A model generated the notes under the pieces. The model saw only the letters and a program-made list of their open reading frames with translations. It ran no database searches and was not told the DNA's origin. Position numbers and translations under genes: made by a program. Positions 5,999-13,105 of a stretch of 13,105 nucleotides of DNA are shown here, in pieces. Numbering within the stretch: the first letter of the stretch is position 1; every line of letters begins with the position of its first letter. Source of the DNA: JBHIDJ01 sp046760105 (GTDB lineage Bacteria > Pseudomonadota > Gammaproteobacteria > Acidiferrobacterales > SPGG2); the NCBI GenBank assembly GCA_046760105.1, contig JBHIDJ010000084.1:1-13105 (forward strand), read 5' to 3'.

Positions 5999-8602
5999 AT
6001 GCGAATGGACAAAATGACCGCTAAATTCCAGCAGGCGCTGGCTGACGCGCAGAGCCTGGCGGTGGGGCGTGATCATCAGTTCATCGAGCCGGTGCACGTG
6101 ATGACCGCATTTCTAGATCAGGAGGGCGGTACCACGCGGCAGCTGCTGGCCAACTGCAACGTCAATGTTAATGCGTTGCGCTCCAAGCTGAGTCAGGTGC
6201 TTGATGGCCTGCCGGTTGTCGAGGGCACGGCGGGCGAGGTGCTCATCTCTAATGGCCTTGGCCGCCTGCTGAACCTAGCCGACAAATACGCACAGAAGCG
6301 TGGCGATCAATTTATCTCAACGGAGTTGTTTCCCTTGGCTGCGCTCGAAGATAAGGGTGAGTTGGGTCGTGTACTCAAACAGAGCGGGCTATCCAGAAAC
6401 GGTCTGGAACGAGCGATCGACGAGATCCGCGGCGGGCAAAACGTGGAAGACGCCAATGCCGAAGAGCAGCGCCAGGCGTTGGAAAAATACACGATTGACC
6501 TCACGGAGCGCGCGGAGCAGGGCAGGCTCGATCCGGTCATCGGCCGCGATGACGAAATCCGTCGTGTAACCCAGGTCTTGCAGCGGCGTACAAAAAACAA
6601 CCCTGTGCTTATCGGTGAGCCGGGCGTCGGCAAGACGGCTATCGTCGAGGGGCTCGCAAGCCGCATCGTGAATGGCGAAGTGCCAGAGAGTATGAAAGAT
6701 AAACGGCTGTTGGTTTTGGATCTGGCTGCATTGATCGCCGGCGCCAAGTACCGCGGCGAGTTCGAAGAGCGCCTGAAGGCTGTGCTGAAAGACCTCGCTA
6801 CGCAGGAAGGGCGAATTATTCTCTTCATCGACGAGCTTCACGCCATGGTAGGTGCTGGCAAGGCGGAAGGCGCGATCGACGCCGGCAATATGTTGAAACC
6901 GGCCTTGGCCCGCGGTGAGTTGCACTGTATCGGCGCCACCACACTAGACGAATACCGCAAGTACCTTGAAAAGGATGCAGCGCTTGAGCGCCGCTTCCAG
7001 AAGGTACTGGTGGATGAACCGACGGTTGAAGACACGATTGCAATCCTGCGTGGCCTAAAGGAGAAATACGAGGTGCACCACGGTGTCGAGATCACCGATC
7101 CGGCTATCGTCGCTGCGACGACCTTGTCTCACCGCTACATCACCGACCGCAATCTTCCGGATAAGGCCATTGATCTGGTTGATGAGGCGGCATCGCGTAT
7201 CCGCATGGAAATTGACTCCAAGCCCGAAGAGATGGACCGTCTCGATCGGCGTTTGATTCAGCTGAAGATCGAACGGGAGGCGCTCAAGAAGGAATCCGAC
7301 AAAGCATCGAAGAAGCGGTTGCAGGCGCTTGAGGCCGAGATTGGCAAACTTGAGCGCGAGTACGCTGATCTAGAAGAGGTCTGGAAGGCCGAGAAAGCCG
7401 TTGTGCACGGTGCGCAGCATATTAAGGAGGAGCTGGATCGCGCGCGCGGCGAGATGGAAACAGCGCGCCGAGCCGGCGACCTCGCCCGCATGTCGGAGCT
7501 GCAATATGGGCGTATTCCAGAGCTTGAAAAACGGCTTACGGCGGCCAGCACGGCTGAAGGCAGCGAGACGAGGCTGCTGCGCAGTTCGGTGACCGAGGAG
7601 GAAATCGCCGAAATCGTATCGCGCTGGACCGGCATCCCGGTCGCAAAGATGATGGAAAGCGAGCGCGAAAAGCTTTTGCGCATGGAAGAGCAGCTGCATC
7701 GCCGCGTCGTCGGACAAGACGAAGCGATGAGGGCGGTGGCGAACGCCATTCGTCGTTCACGCGCGGGGCTGTCCGATCCAAACCGTCCTTACGGCTCATT
7801 TCTGTTTCTCGGCCCGACTGGCGTGGGCAAGACCGAGTTAACCAAAGCGTTGGCGGCGTTTCTGTTCGACACCGATCAGGCCATGGTTCGCCTCGATATG
7901 TCCGAGTTCATGGAAAAACATTCGGTCGCGCGGCTGATCGGCGCACCACCGGGCTATGTCGGCTATGAGGAGGGTGGCCACCTTACCGAGACAGTGCGGC
8001 GCAAACCCTACTCAGTGATCCTGCTCGATGAGGTGGAGAAGGCCCACCCGGATGTGTTCAACCTGTTGCTGCAGATACTGGACGACGGCCGGTTGACCGA
8101 TGGCCACGGCCGCACTGTGGATTTTCGCAACACGGTGGTGGTGATGACCTCCAATCTGGGTTCGCATGTGATTCAGGAACTGGCGGGCGAGGAGCACTAC
8201 AGGCAGATGAAAGACGCGGTAATGGGCATTGTGGGGAACCATTTCCGGCCTGAATTTGTCAATCGTATTGATGAAATCGTGGTGTTCCACCCACTCACGC
8301 ACGAGCAGCTGCACAGCATCGCCACGATCCAAGTGCAATACTTGCGCGACCGGCTGACTGCCCGCGACATGGGTCTTGAACTGACGGATAAGGCGCTGAA
8401 AAAGCTTGCCGAAGCGGGGTTTGATCCCGTATACGGGGCGCGGCCCCTTAAGCGGGCTATTCAGAACTCGCTTGAAAATCCGTTGGCGCAGGCAATCCTC
8501 GCCGGCAAGTTCGGCCCTGGTGACGTCGTCGTCGTCGATGAGAAAGGTGGCGAGTTAGTGTTTGCCCGGAAGCACGGGGATGAGGCGGTTGGGGTCGCCT
8601 AG
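5999..8602 (+). CDS. clpB: ATP-dependent disaggregase ClpB (Hsp100)
   Basis: An 867-residue cytoplasmic AAA+ chaperone that, with DnaK/DnaJ/GrpE, pulls polypeptides out of aggregates; E. coli ClpB has 857. The order is a Clp N domain (about 1-145), then a first AAA+ domain with Walker A GEPGVGKT (206-213) and Walker B acidic pair Asp278-Glu279. A coiled-coil middle domain follows (about 410-530, with DLARMSELQYG). The second AAA+ domain has Walker A GPTGVGKT (605-612) and Walker B Asp677-Glu678, and the C-terminal domain carries GARPLKRAI. It has no ClpP-binding loop motif that I can see, as expected for ClpB. All catalytic elements are intact. ATG 5999 has AGGGA 8 nt upstream and gives the family's MRxDKxT beginning; an ATG two codons later is less well placed. 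It is driven by a sigma32 promoter. A Do-type protease gene follows 47 bp on. Confidence 0.98.
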   Translation: MRMDKMTAKFQQALADAQSLAVGRDHQFIEPVHVMTAFLDQEGGTTRQLLANCNVNVNALRSKLSQVLDGLPVVEGTAGEVLISNGLGRLLNLADKYAQKRGDQFISTELFPLAALEDKGELGRVLKQSGLSRNGLERAIDEIRGGQNVEDANAEEQRQALEKYTIDLTERAEQGRLDPVIGRDDEIRRVTQVLQRRTKNNPVLIGEPGVGKTAIVEGLASRIVNGEVPESMKDKRLLVLDLAALIAGAKYRGEFEERLKAVLKDLATQEGRIILFIDELHAMVGAGKAEGAIDAGNMLKPALARGELHCIGATTLDEYRKYLEKDAALERRFQKVLVDEPTVEDTIAILRGLKEKYEVHHGVEITDPAIVAATTLSHRYITDRNLPDKAIDLVDEAASRIRMEIDSKPEEMDRLDRRLIQLKIEREALKKESDKASKKRLQALEAEIGKLEREYADLEEVWKAEKAVVHGAQHIKEELDRARGEMETARRAGDLARMSELQYGRIPELEKRLTAASTAEGSETRLLRSSVTEEEIAEIVSRWTGIPVAKMMESEREKLLRMEEQLHRRVVGQDEAMRAVANAIRRSRAGLSDPNRPYGSFLFLGPTGVGKTELTKALAAFLFDTDQAMVRLDMSEFMEKHSVARLIGAPPGYVGYEEGGHLTETVRRKPYSVILLDEVEKAHPDVFNLLLQILDDGRLTDGHGRTVDFRNTVVVMTSNLGSHVIQELAGEEHYRQMKDAVMGIVGNHFRPEFVNRIDEIVVFHPLTHEQLHSIATIQVQYLRDRLTARDMGLELTDKALKKLAEAGFDPVYGARPLKRAIQNSLENPLAQAILAGKFGPGDVVVVDEKGGELVFARKHGDEAVGVA

Positions 8603-8649
8603 ACGTTCGCGTATGCTTGGGCATTAATCTTATTGTTGGAGACATTCGC

Positions 8650-10161
8650 ATGGCTATAGACCGTCGCTCGTTTAGACTAGGAGCCCTGGCAGGTTTGTTA
8701 GTAGTCGCGGGTATCGTCATCGGTACCATCGTGAGCGCCAGGATGGACTGGATCCCGGTGGTGCACGGTAACACCGCGGTTGCCGCGTCGGCTGGCCGCC
8801 TGGTTGCGCTCACCGTGCCTAGTCAAAATTTTGCTGACGTCGTCAAGGCGGTGACACCGGCGGTGGTGAACATCTCGACGACGCGGGTGCTCAAGTCTGC
8901 GGGGATGGAAGAGCTGGGGCCGCGCTTCGATGATCCTTTCTTTCGGCGGTTTTTCGGCGATGAGTTCTTCCGCCGATTTGGTGTGCCGCGCGAGCGCCGG
9001 CAGAGCAGCCTCGGTTCCGGCGTCATTGTCGATCCATCAGGCTATATCGTGACCAACAATCATGTCATCGCCAATGCTGACGAGATAAAGGTGGTGCTCG
9101 GGGACAAGCGAGAGTTCAATGGCAAGGTCATCGGCACCGATCCCAAAACCGATCTCGCCGTCATCAGAATTGACGGCAACGATCTCCCGACTGTTACGTG
9201 GGGAAACTCGGACGCACTTGAAGTGGGCGAGTATGTACTCGCGATTGGCAATCCATTCGGATTGAACCAAACCGTTACCATGGGCATCGTTAGTGCTGTC
9301 GGCCGCGCCAATGTCGGTATCGCCGATTACGAAGATTTTATTCAAACCGATGCCGCGATCAACCCGGGCAATTCCGGTGGCGCCATGGTCAATGTGAGCG
9401 GCGAATTGGTGGGCATTAACACCGCTATCTTCAGTCGCAGTGGCGGTTACATGGGGATCGGCTTTGCTGTGCCTAGCAATATGGTCCGTAGTGTTATGGA
9501 CAGCCTGATCGAGAAGGGTAAAGTCATTCGCGGGTGGTTAGGTGTGTCGATACAGGGCGTGACCGCCGACCTGGCGAAGAACTTTGGGCTATCTGATGCC
9601 AAGGGCGCGCTGGTAAGCGAGGTGTTGTCTGGCAGCCCTGCATCCAAGGCGGGCATAAAGTCCGGCGATGTGATCATCGGCTTTGATGGTAAAGAAGTTG
9701 AAGACCAAACGGCGTTACGCAATATCGTGGCGCGGACCCCGGTCGGCAAACGGGTTAAGGTACGGGTCATACGCGATAAGAGATCCAAGACCATAAACGT
9801 ACTGATCGGCGAACAACCAAAGGATCTCGCAAGTGTTGGCGAAGAAAGCGAGGAAACGCAAACCGAGGGCGACAACACTGCACTTGCGGGCCTGGAGCTA
9901 CGCAACCTGACGCCAGATATCGCGGGTCGTTTGGGGTTGCCGCCCGATACAAAAGGTGTCGTGATTACCGATGTCGATCCGGAAAGCAGTGCCGCGCAGG
10001 CAGGGCTGCGCACTGGCGACTTGATCACCGAAATCAATCGTGAGCCCGTCCGCGATTTGGACGACTACAAGCGTATCATTGCTAAGTTGGGTCAGGACGA
10101 CGACCCGCTGCTGCTGGTCAGACGTCGCGACGGAAAGTTCTTTGTGATTATAAAATCGTGA
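8650..10161 (+). CDS. degP: Do-family (DegP/DegQ/MucD-like HtrA) periplasmic serine protease
   Basis: A 503-residue envelope protease and chaperone that degrades misfolded periplasmic proteins. A hydrophobic N-terminal segment (about residues 10-30) serves as signal peptide or anchor. The trypsin-like domain carries His138 in NNHVIA, Asp168 in KTDLAVI and Ser242 in NPGNSGGAM, a complete triad. Two PDZ domains follow: the first begins at RGWLGVSIQG and contains SPASKAGIKSGD; the second begins near GLELRNLTPD and contains SSAAQAGLRTGD. Two PDZ domains place it with DegP, DegQ and MucD rather than single-PDZ DegS; I cannot separate those three, and the symbol is used in that broad sense. I chose ATG 8650 because GGAGA lies about 8 nt upstream; an upstream TTG at 8617 has no such site. 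It may be co-transcribed with clpB, which would place it partly under heat-shock control. Confidence 0.95.
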   Translation: MAIDRRSFRLGALAGLLVVAGIVIGTIVSARMDWIPVVHGNTAVAASAGRLVALTVPSQNFADVVKAVTPAVVNISTTRVLKSAGMEELGPRFDDPFFRRFFGDEFFRRFGVPRERRQSSLGSGVIVDPSGYIVTNNHVIANADEIKVVLGDKREFNGKVIGTDPKTDLAVIRIDGNDLPTVTWGNSDALEVGEYVLAIGNPFGLNQTVTMGIVSAVGRANVGIADYEDFIQTDAAINPGNSGGAMVNVSGELVGINTAIFSRSGGYMGIGFAVPSNMVRSVMDSLIEKGKVIRGWLGVSIQGVTADLAKNFGLSDAKGALVSEVLSGSPASKAGIKSGDVIIGFDGKEVEDQTALRNIVARTPVGKRVKVRVIRDKRSKTINVLIGEQPKDLASVGEESEETQTEGDNTALAGLELRNLTPDIAGRLGLPPDTKGVVITDVDPESSAAQAGLRTGDLITEINREPVRDLDDYKRIIAKLGQDDDPLLLVRRRDGKFFVIIKS

Positions 10162-10207
10162 TTATCTGATGCTTGCCGGCGGTAGCCGGTGAGGGGGGTG
10201 TGTTGTT

Positions 10208-10249
10208 GCCTGGGAGAACGCGTTGGCGCTTTCCCAGGCATTTTTATTT
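10208..10249 (+). terminator. Intrinsic terminator after the Do-protease gene
   Basis: GCCTGGGA (10208-10215) pairs with TCCCAGGC (10232-10239), and the stem extends inward with a few further pairs. ATTTTTATTT follows immediately. It ends the clpB-protease transcription unit 46 bp after the stop codon. A smaller GC hairpin (CCGGC 10176-10180, GCCGG 10185-10189) precedes it without a T-run. Confidence 0.88.
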
Positions 10250-10271
10250 CGGCTCGACGTCACTCACTGCC

Positions 10272-10451
10272 CTACGAATTGCCTTTGACGATTCTCGCGG
10301 CCGCGCCCATATGGCTGGCTTGGGATTTCATGACCGCTTTCCGATATTTGATGATGTCCTCGGGTTCGGCTGCGTTTGACGCATACAACCACAGGCCTGA
10401 TGTAATTACTGGCAGGCTGCATAGAAACTTTTTAGGACGTAGTCGATCCAC
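10272..10451 (-). pseudogene. 5' remnant of a cytochrome c' (c556-type) gene
   Basis: A 59-residue minus-strand frame starts with GTG (10451-10449), with AGGAGAGG 8 nt upstream, so the translation start looks genuine. It has a basic N terminus (RLRPKK), a hydrophobic signal segment and a cleavage region ending SNAAE. Then comes EDIIKYRKAVMKSQASHMG, which closely resembles the first helix of secreted cytochromes c' / c556. The frame stops at TAG (10274-10272) after IVKGNS, where normal family members continue for about 100 residues to a C-terminal CxxCH haem site. No CxxCH occurs in any frame between here and the terminator at 10208-10249, so the 3' part is deleted, not frameshifted. I infer a gene truncated by deletion next to the protease terminator. 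A functional short secreted peptide is possible but less likely. Confidence 0.65.
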
Positions 10452-10686
10452 AGAAACGCCCTCTCCTAAGCGGTACAATGGCGTAGAAGGTTCTCGCGAA
10501 AACTATTTAGTTACCCACATTAAAGGCAACTGTTGATCAAACCTTGCGGCAGCGCGGCTTGCTGCAAGACGCGCCCTGAGCAAAGCGATTTAATACGTAG
10601 TGGCAGGACCGATTCGCGTGCAGCGCGGGCGCCCACGGCAGGCTGATCGACAAAACCGCTCGGCACGAATCGCAAACGCGCGTACA

Positions 10687-10713
10687 ATGCGATCCTGCAA
10701 AGTAGGATCGTAT
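10687..10713. repeat. Hairpin in the non-coding stretch
   Basis: CGATCCT (10690-10696) and AGGATCG (10704-10710) pair exactly around a 7-nt loop, and the stem extends by three more pairs (one G-T) to 10687 and 10713. A TACAAT box (10683-10688) overlaps its left edge. There is no T-run, so it is not an intrinsic terminator. It could belong to a small RNA or an operator. Confidence 0.45.
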
Positions 10714-10926
10714 GGACAAAGTTGGACCAAGGGAGGGTCGTTAATGTGGGGTGCGCCACACAGCGTTGGCGAACGGTCGTTTGACCGAAGAACTAATAAG
10801 GGGAACCAAATCGCCGACGAAACCCCTCCCGCGTGCCTGCGGCGCCGGCCTCCTCAAAGAATGCCCACCGCTGGACCGTGTCGCCAAAAGTTAAGCGATG
10901 TCGATCCCTTACGTCAACTAGTTAAA

Positions 10927-10986
10927 GTATGGTACTAGATTTCCCAGGTAAGTAACTATACAACTGTATGAAATACCGGTATGGTA
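10927..10986 (+). promoter_or_regulatory. AT-rich control region with a palindrome and direct repeat before the TPR/beta-barrel gene
   Basis: GTATGGTA occurs at 10927-10934 and again at 10979-10986. The second copy overlaps the perfect palindrome ATACCGGTAT (10973-10982). Between them ATACA and TGTAT (10958-10969) form another small inverted repeat, and TATACA (10957-10962) resembles a -10 box without a good -35. The arrangement suggests regulator binding sites, but no regulator is known. Confidence 0.35.
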
Positions 10987-11031
10987 GTCAAAAAACATCC
11001 ACCAAATTAAAACCAATTATAAGGACGGTAA

Positions 11032-12357
11032 ATGACGATTTACCTTCGTATCGGTATCTTTTTGTGGGTGTTACTACAGGGAGGACTAGCATTTGGGGGG
11101 GAAACGGCTAAAGAGATCCAACGGCTGCTGGACGCCGGCAAGGTGGGGCAGGCCTATGAGCTAGGCTTGGCGCGTAGCGCGAAAGAGGCGGGCGACCCCG
11201 AGTTCGATTTCCTATTTGCCCTTACCGCCATTCAGGTTGGCCACCCGGAACAGGCGGTGTTTGCCCTCGAACGCATCCTTTTTCTCCATCCGGAAAACGA
11301 TCGTGTACGTCTTGAGCTTGCGCGGGCGCACTTCATGCTCGGGAACTATCCTGAGGCCCGCACGCAGTTCGAAATAGTCTTGACCCACAGGCCGCCCCAG
11401 AATGTGCAGGAGAAGGTCAAGCTCTTTCTGGAGAAAATCCGCGAGCAAGAGAGGGCGGTACGCCCGGTCTATAATGCCTACACGACTATAAGGGCCGGTC
11501 ACGACACCAATATCAACAGCGCTACCAGCAACACCACGGTTACCGTGCCTGTGCTTGGCCTCGTGACCTTGGTCGAAAACGCTATAGAACTGGAGGATGA
11601 CTTCGTCGAAGTCGAGCTAGGCGGGGAGGCGCTGCGTCCGATCAGTAAAAAAAGGGCGCTATTTGGTAGGGTTGGCCTCAGGGTGCGCGATAATATCGAC
11701 ACGGACGAGTTCGATACGGATACCCTGAATCTTCGGGGTGGGATCAGCTTTCTCCGCAAGCGCAGCATTATTCGCGTCCCCCTTCAGTTCGAATACTTGA
11801 ACCTGGATGGGGAGAATTTTCGTAACTTGTTGATTTCGGGGGTTGAGTGGGAGCGGCCGATAAAGGGGCCAAACTGGGTCGCGGTCTTCGGGCAGCTCGG
11901 TAGAGTAGAATATCCGGATCAGGATTTTCGCGATGTCGACCTGGCGCTCATCGGCGGCGCCTGGACCCATCGGTTCGGGCGGGCAAACAGGCAAGTCAAG
12001 ATCGGCGTCTATGTCGGCGACGAGGACGCGGATGACGACGAACCCGGTGTTTTCAAAAAACATAATGGCCGCGATTACGTCGGGGTCTTTGGCGATTTCC
12101 AGTGGAATCTGGCGCCCCGGCACGCTTTTTTTGTCAGCGGTCAGTACCAAAGCAGCGAGTACGACGCGGAGCATCCGGTGTTTGGTGAGGTGCGTGACGA
12201 CGATTTTCTCCAGTTGGCTACCGGCTGGAACTGGCGGTGGCGACCAAAATGGACTATAAATATACAGTTAAACTACTCCGACAACGACTCGAACATCGAG
12301 CTCTTTTCGTACGATCGCACTGAGTTGTATGCGGGGTTACGCTTTACCTTCTACTAA
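11032..12357 (+). CDS. TPR plus outer-membrane beta-barrel protein (Slam/DUF560-like)
   Basis: A 441-residue secreted protein. Residues 1-23 form a signal peptide ending in AFGG. Residues about 26-140 are helical TPR-like repeats; the clearest run covers HPEQAVFALERILFLHPEN (71-89) and then ARAHFMLGNYPEARTQFE (97-114). From about 145 on, the sequence changes to alternating amphipathic strands rich in Tyr, Phe, Trp, Gly and Asp, starting with IRAGHDTNIN, a common first-strand pattern in TPR-barrel proteins. It ends in the aromatic strand TELYAGLRFTFY, like the C-terminal signal of outer-membrane barrels. The TPR-then-barrel plan resembles surface lipoprotein assembly modulators (Slam) and related porin-like proteins, though the barrel (about 295 residues) and overall length are somewhat below typical Slam. 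AAGGA lies 6 nt before the ATG. A FecR-domain gene follows after 41 bp and is probably co-transcribed. The substrate is unknown. Confidence 0.78.
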   Translation: MTIYLRIGIFLWVLLQGGLAFGGETAKEIQRLLDAGKVGQAYELGLARSAKEAGDPEFDFLFALTAIQVGHPEQAVFALERILFLHPENDRVRLELARAHFMLGNYPEARTQFEIVLTHRPPQNVQEKVKLFLEKIREQERAVRPVYNAYTTIRAGHDTNINSATSNTTVTVPVLGLVTLVENAIELEDDFVEVELGGEALRPISKKRALFGRVGLRVRDNIDTDEFDTDTLNLRGGISFLRKRSIIRVPLQFEYLNLDGENFRNLLISGVEWERPIKGPNWVAVFGQLGRVEYPDQDFRDVDLALIGGAWTHRFGRANRQVKIGVYVGDEDADDDEPGVFKKHNGRDYVGVFGDFQWNLAPRHAFFVSGQYQSSEYDAEHPVFGEVRDDDFLQLATGWNWRWRPKWTINIQLNYSDNDSNIELFSYDRTELYAGLRFTFY

Positions 12358-12385
12358 TAGATAGAAGGTGTGGCCACGTTCTTAT

Positions 12386-12391
12386 AGGAGG
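12386..12391 (+). promoter_or_regulatory. Strong Shine-Dalgarno sequence for the FecR-domain gene
   Basis: AGGAGG sits 7 nt before the ATG at 12399 and 10 nt before a second ATG at 12402, favouring the first. It is the best ribosome-binding site in the window. Confidence 0.8.
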
Positions 12392-12398
12392 ATTAATC

Positions 12399-13105
12399 AT
12401 GATGGACGGCTTCAAGAGATCGCTTTACGTTGGCTCGCTTCTGCTCTTCTTCGTAGTATGGTGCGTCCCCGTTCACGCTGCGTTTAAGCCCGCTGGCGAG
12501 GTCATTCTAACTAACGGTACGTTTTTGGCGATTCAGGCTGACAGCTCGACACGATCGCTAGCGCGCGGATCGGAGTTTTATCAGGGTGATAGGTTATGGA
12601 CCGGTCCGAGGACCAAGGCGCAAATCCGGTTCAGCGATGGCGCGATTATGACGTTGCGCCCGGATACGGAGTTTAGCGTTGACGAGTATGAGTTCGACGA
12701 CAAAAACGCTGACCGTAATAAGAGCTTGTTCACTTTGGTCAAAGGTGGCTTTCGCACACTAACGGGTCTCATTTCGCGACTCAGACCAGATTCATACAAG
12801 ATAAAGACCGCTTACGCCATTGTTGGGGTGCGCGGCACCACTTATGAGGCGCTAGTAGAGAATGCGCTTTGGGTTGCCGCCTGGCAGGGAAACATATCCG
12901 TCGAAAATGACGGCGGTGAGGTCAACTTGGGCTTTGGCGAGGATCACAACTTCGCACGCGTAACGAGTTTCACTGCCGCACCGACCGGAATGTTGGCAAC
13001 CCCACCGCAACTCCTCGAAAGCATAGATCCAGATCTGCAAGAAGTCGCCGTTGTTGACCCAACGGACACCCGGCTGGTCACCGGGTTACTTCAGGATGGC
13101 AACGA
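12399..13105 (+). CDS. Secreted FecR-domain protein (partial, runs off the right edge)
   Basis: The frame is open for 235 codons to the window end, so the C terminus is missing. A signal peptide (about residues 1-27, ending VHA) has Cys22 in its hydrophobic part but no lipobox. The next ~140 residues match a periplasmic FecR domain: GEVILTNGTFLAI (33-45), then RGSEFYQGDRLWTG (56-69), KAQIRFSDGAIMTLRP (73-88), LVKGGFR (113-119) and the hallmark AIVGVRGTTYE (140-150). Classical FecR proteins have a cytoplasmic anti-sigma end and a membrane helix, and they sit beside an ECF sigma factor and a TonB receptor. This one has a plain signal peptide and no such neighbour in view, so it is more likely a periplasmic or surface FecR-like protein. 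It lies 41 bp after the TPR/beta-barrel gene, probably in one operon. Confidence 0.85.
   Translation, partial: MMDGFKRSLYVGSLLLFFVVWCVPVHAAFKPAGEVILTNGTFLAIQADSSTRSLARGSEFYQGDRLWTGPRTKAQIRFSDGAIMTLRPDTEFSVDEYEFDDKNADRNKSLFTLVKGGFRTLTGLISRLRPDSYKIKTAYAIVGVRGTTYEALVENALWVAAWQGNISVENDGGEVNLGFGEDHNFARVTSFTAAPTGMLATPPQLLESIDPDLQEVAVVDPTDTRLVTGLLQDGN

Larger units (their letters stand above)
10452..11031. other. Non-coding stretch upstream of the TPR/beta-barrel gene
   Basis: About 580 bp without a credible gene. The open frames on either strand (for example 10600-10938 plus and 10520-10759 minus) have no recognisable motifs, and their Arg/Pro- or Ser-rich composition is typical of chance frames. 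The left part is GC-rich with several inverted repeats; the right part (about 10910-11031) turns AT-rich, as expected for a promoter and leader. Specific hairpins and palindromes are listed separately. Confidence 0.6.

Noticed and set aside
10173..10536. Plus-strand frames 10173-10379 and 10189-10536
   Set aside because: They run through the intrinsic terminator and antisense to the recognisable cytochrome c' remnant.
10600..10938. 112-codon plus-strand frame in the non-coding stretch
   Set aside because: No Shine-Dalgarno sequence, no domain, Arg/Gln/Pro-rich composition, and it contains a strong hairpin. I treat it as non-coding.
12465..12467. FecR-domain protein as a lipoprotein via Cys22
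   Set aside because: The residues before the cysteine (VVW) do not fit a lipobox, and a normal signal peptidase I site (VHA) lies just after it.
1..13105. CRISPR array, tRNA, insertion sequence or prophage genes
   Set aside because: No regularly spaced identical repeats, no tRNA-like cloverleaf that I could recognise, and no transposase or integrase motif on either strand. The ~89-nt hairpin repeats are diverged and lack spacers of CRISPR size.

Overview
The window looks like chromosomal DNA of a gammaproteobacterium of moderate to high GC. The basis is the close match of ClpB, NadC and PgeF to their enterobacterial counterparts, a classic RpoH-type heat-shock promoter in front of clpB, and outer-membrane (Gram-negative) components: a periplasmic Do-type protease, a beta-barrel protein and a FecR-domain protein. 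I cannot name a genus. No tRNA, rRNA, CRISPR array, transposase or integrase is visible.

Layout. Bases 1-~540 hold no convincing gene but are dense in hairpins, including three diverged copies of an ~89-nt hairpin unit. Next come pgeF (peptidoglycan editing / purine nucleoside phosphorylase, GTG start) and an unrecognised secreted protein with a calcium-loop-like motif. Convergent to these is a minus-strand operon of a membrane-anchored retropepsin-like aspartic protease and nadC (NAD synthesis), possibly preceded by a 54-codon ORF whose stop abuts the protease start. Divergent from that operon is an ArsR-type regulator with its own sigma70-like promoter, followed by a UMF1/Atg22-type MFS transporter that may be read from a leaderless mRNA. 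A sigma32 promoter then drives clpB (disaggregase), and a Do-family HtrA protease follows 47 bp later. Together these form a protein quality-control pair covering cytoplasm and envelope, closed by a clear intrinsic terminator.

Between that terminator and the last two genes is ~780 bp of mostly non-coding DNA. It contains a decayed cytochrome c' gene on the minus strand: ribosome-binding site, signal peptide and first helix survive, but the haem-binding end is gone. The window ends with a two-gene unit: a TPR plus outer-membrane beta-barrel protein, and a secreted FecR-domain protein cut by the window edge.

Most genes are ordinary housekeeping. The points most worth a second look are the ~89-nt repeated hairpins with compensatory base changes, the TPR-barrel/FecR pair, the cytochrome c' remnant, and the small ORF and palindromes between the aspartic protease and the ArsR regulator.
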